Source: Bog-473 sp963701955
Lineage (GTDB): Bacteria > Actinomycetota > Acidimicrobiia > Acidimicrobiales > RAAP-2
DNA: 64,000 nucleotides
NCBI GenBank assembly: GCA_963701955.1
Contig: OY969694.1
Span: forward strand, 1,674,001 to 1,738,000
Direction: 5' to 3'
The position numbers and the translations under genes were made by a program. The notes under the pieces were generated by a model that was given only the letters and a program-made list of their open reading frames with translations, made no database searches and was not told the origin of the DNA. Positions 62,082 through 64,000 of the stretch are shown piece after piece; within the stretch, counting starts at the first letter, position 1, and every line of letters begins with the position of its first letter.

Positions 62082-63481
62082 CGCGGCTTCGGCCCGGTTG
62101 CGTCCGCGAAGCCACAGGGCTGCCGCCGCAGAGCGCGGTCCGTCTCGCCTTCATTGAGTTCGAGATCGCCCGGGAGCTGGTTGCGTTCGATGAAGTCCGT
62201 CGTGGTCTCCCCCGCGCCAAAGGCGGGGCTGTGCAGAACGGCGACGAGGAAGTCTCGGTTGGTGGTCACTCCCCCGACATGGAGCCTCTGCAATGCGAGC
62301 GCCAACGTGCCGACCGCTTCGCCACGGGTCGGAGCGTGCGCCACCACCTTGGCCAGCATGGGATCGAACTCGACGCCGACGACCGAACCGGACTCGACCC
62401 CCGAATCCCAGCGCACCGACGGGAACTCGGGCGGCACGAACGCCGCCAACGTACCGGCGGCGGGGAGGAACCCGGCATCGGGATCCTCCGCGTAGAGGCG
62501 CACCTCGATCGCGTGGCCGCTGGGCGAGATGTCGTCCTGGTCGTAGCCCAACGGCTCTCCGGCAGCAACCCGGAGCTGCTCACGGACGAGGTCGATCCCC
62601 GTCGTCATTTCGGTCACGGCGTGCTCGACTTGGAGGCGGGTGTTCATCTCGAGGAAGAAGAACTCGCGTGTCGCCTCGTCGACCAGGAACTCGACCGTGC
62701 CGAGCGACCGATAGCCGACCGACTCGGCCAGCCGAAGTGCGGCGTCAGCCATCGCCTTCCTCAGCGGTGGATCCAGCGCGGGCGACGGCGACTCCTCGAT
62801 GATCTTCTGGTGACGCCGTTGAACAGAGCACTCCCGCTCGCCGAGGTGAACGAGCGCACCGTGCGCATCGCCCAGAACTTGGATCTCGACATGGCGGGCG
62901 TGCTCGACGTAGCGCTCGAGGAACACGCGATCGTCGCCGAAACTGGCGGCCGCTTCGCGCCTCGCCCCAGCCAGGGCCTCGCTGAGGTCCCCGGATGAGG
63001 TGACGATACGCATCCCCTTGCCGCCGCCACCCGCCGCGGCCTTCACCAGCAGGGGATAGTGCAGGTGGGACGCTGCGCCGGGATCTTCCGACAACGGAAG
63101 GGTCGGCACTCCGTTCTCGAGGGCCAGGCGCTTGGCGGCGATCTTGTCGCCCATCACCTCGATCACCGACGGAGGCGGGCCGACCCAGACGCGACCGGAG
63201 TCCTCCACGGCCGAGGCAAACACAGCACTCTCCGACAAGAACCCATAGCCGGGATGCACGGCGTCCGCACCCGCGTCCACCGCTGCGCCGAGGATGCCCG
63301 GCACGTCGAGATACCCCCCGGGGAGCGCGATGGCTTCGTCGGCCTCGGTGACGAACGGCGCGCGGGCGTCGGCCTCGGAATAGACGGCCACGCAGCGCAG
63401 GCCCATGGAGCGCGCCGTGCGGAAGATACGACGTGCCACCTCGCCGCGGTTGGCCACCAGGAGACTGGCGAATGCGCTCAC
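62075..63481 (-). CDS. Biotin carboxylase part of an acyl-CoA carboxylase alpha subunit
   Basis: This 468-residue segment has FASLLVANRGEVARRIFRTAR, GYGFLSESAVFASAVEDSG, the ATP-grasp KAAAGGGGKGMR, HVEIQVLGDAHG, RECSVQRRHQKIIEE and FLEMNTRLQVEHAVTE, all the biotin carboxylase motifs. It reads through to TDRALRRQ, then a wrong-frame tail. The biotin domain continues in another frame, so one gene seems split. Substrate class (propionyl, methylcrotonyl or other) is undetermined. The GTG at 63481 overlaps the carboxyltransferase stop (GTGA). Confidence 0.87.
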   Translation of the reverse strand: MSAFASLLVANRGEVARRIFRTARSMGLRCVAVYSEADARAPFVTEADEAIALPGGYLDVPGILGAAVDAGADAVHPGYGFLSESAVFASAVEDSGRVWVGPPPSVIEVMGDKIAAKRLALENGVPTLPLSEDPGAASHLHYPLLVKAAAGGGGKGMRIVTSSGDLSEALAGARREAAASFGDDRVFLERYVEHARHVEIQVLGDAHGALVHLGERECSVQRRHQKIIEESPSPALDPPLRKAMADAALRLAESVGYRSLGTVEFLVDEATREFFFLEMNTRLQVEHAVTEMTTGIDLVREQLRVAAGEPLGYDQDDISPSGHAIEVRLYAEDPDAGFLPAAGTLAAFVPPEFPSVRWDSGVESGSVVGVEFDPMLAKVVAHAPTRGEAVGTLALALQRLHVGGVTTNRDFLVAVLHSPAFGAGETTTDFIERNQLPGDLELNEGETDRALRRQPCGFADATGPKPRC

Positions 63482-64000
63482 AGCCGGAACACCCCGTAGC
63501 TGCGGCTGCCCACCACGCTTCGGTTGGCCGCCACCGACAGGCACAGGCCCAGCACCATCCTCGTGTCACGTGGATCGATGATCCCGTCGTCGCTGACGGC
63601 GCCGGTGGCGGCCAGGGCCAACGACCCCTTCTCCTGGAGCTCCTCGACCACGGCCACCGTGCGGGCATCCTCCTCCTCGTCGAAGGGGATCCCCTTGCGC
63701 TGCGGCCTGATTACGCCGCACCTGTGACATGACGCCGGCGATCTGCTTGGGACCCATCACCGCGATCTTCGCCGTCGGCCACAGAAAGGTGAACCGGTTC
63801 CCGAAGGCCCGGCCCGACATGCCGTAGGTGCCCGCCCCGTAGGACGCGCCGAGAACGACGGTGAAGTGGGGAACGTTCGAATTGCTCACCGCGTTGAGCA
63901 TCTGCGAGCCCTTCTTGATGATCCCGTCCGCTTCGAAGTCCCGCCCGACCATGTACCCGGTGATGTTCTGGAGGAATACCAGCGGCACGTCGATCTGGTT
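63478..64000 (-). pseudogene. Acyl-CoA carboxylase carboxyltransferase subunit, partial and frameshifted
   Basis: The 3' end of a carboxyltransferase beta subunit (methylcrotonyl- or propionyl-CoA carboxylase type) runs off the right edge. PLVFLQNITGYMVG, VVLGASYGAGTYGMSGRAF and TAKIAVMGPKQIAGVMS read in the first frame. From about 63690-63715 the second frame gives RKGIPFDEEEDARTVAVVEE, later DDGIIDPRDTRMVLGLCLS, and ends YGVFRL. One frameshift lies between. It could be a sequencing error. Confidence 0.85.

Overview
The window is high-GC DNA with dense gene packing and many GTG starts and 4-base GTGA/ATGA overlaps between neighbours. The gene content is actinobacterial: an ImuA'-type SOS recombinase-like protein with a LexA box, an Rpf-like transglycosylase behind a CRP-type site, a P450 with a [3Fe-4S] ferredoxin, DUF35/thiolase pairs, many SDRs, CaiB/BaiF transferases and amidohydrolases. 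An Acidimicrobiia-like or mycobacteria-related free-living heterotroph fits, but the genus cannot be told from the sequence. I saw no rRNA, tRNA, CRISPR array or insertion sequence.

Layout. 1-1.7 kb: an SOS module, with imuB (only its start) and imuA' on the minus strand and an SRAP/HMCES-type gene on the plus strand, on either side of a perfect LexA palindrome. 1.7-16 kb: assorted catabolic and transport genes (questin-oxidase-like protein, Gfo/Idh oxidoreductase, pirin, N-acyl-D-amino-acid deacylase, GNAT, threonine dehydratase-like protein, LCP-like protein, CadD-like permease, three SDRs, FGGY kinase, APC permease). 16-20 kb: a minus-strand operon of a membrane protein, an ABC-2 exporter (ATPase and two permeases) and an orphan ParA-like ATPase. 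20-22.7 kb: a long AT-richer leader with a CRP/GlxR-type operator, the Rpf-like gene, and an amidohydrolase.

22.8-31.2 kb holds a complete but rearranged Kdp potassium system. KdpD is split into two divergent genes (a KdpD/USP ATP-binding protein on minus and a membrane histidine kinase on plus, followed by kdpE). The structural operon reads 27-residue peptide, kdpF, kdpA, kdpB, kdpC and then a small OB-fold protein whose start overlaps the kdpC stop. 31.2-36.3 kb: a palindrome-rich spacer, a serine hydrolase, an agmatinase-family enzyme, a nitrilase homologue that has lost its catalytic cysteine, and zwf.

36.3-46 kb: a TetR/MFS efflux pair with an operator inside the promoter, MarR, 3-hydroxyacyl-CoA dehydrogenase, dienelactone hydrolase, SDR, ferredoxin, TauD-like dioxygenase, an Rrf2 regulator fused to an SRPBCC-like domain, and a DUF427-TesB thioesterase fusion. 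46-64 kb is a catabolic region for CoA-activated substrates: TetR, a decayed SDR, P450, frameshifted aldehyde dehydrogenase, two MaoC-type hydratase genes, a Baeyer-Villiger-like monooxygenase, cupin, then a coupled operon (two amidohydrolases, tandem CaiB/BaiF, SCP2-type thiolase, DUF35), and last an acyl-CoA carboxylase/TetR/enoyl-CoA hydratase operon. The substrate is not evident.

Frameshifts occur in four genes between 46 and 64 kb (SDR remnant, aldehyde dehydrogenase, and both carboxylase subunits). The SDR is clearly decayed. The other three could be real lesions or single-base sequencing errors.
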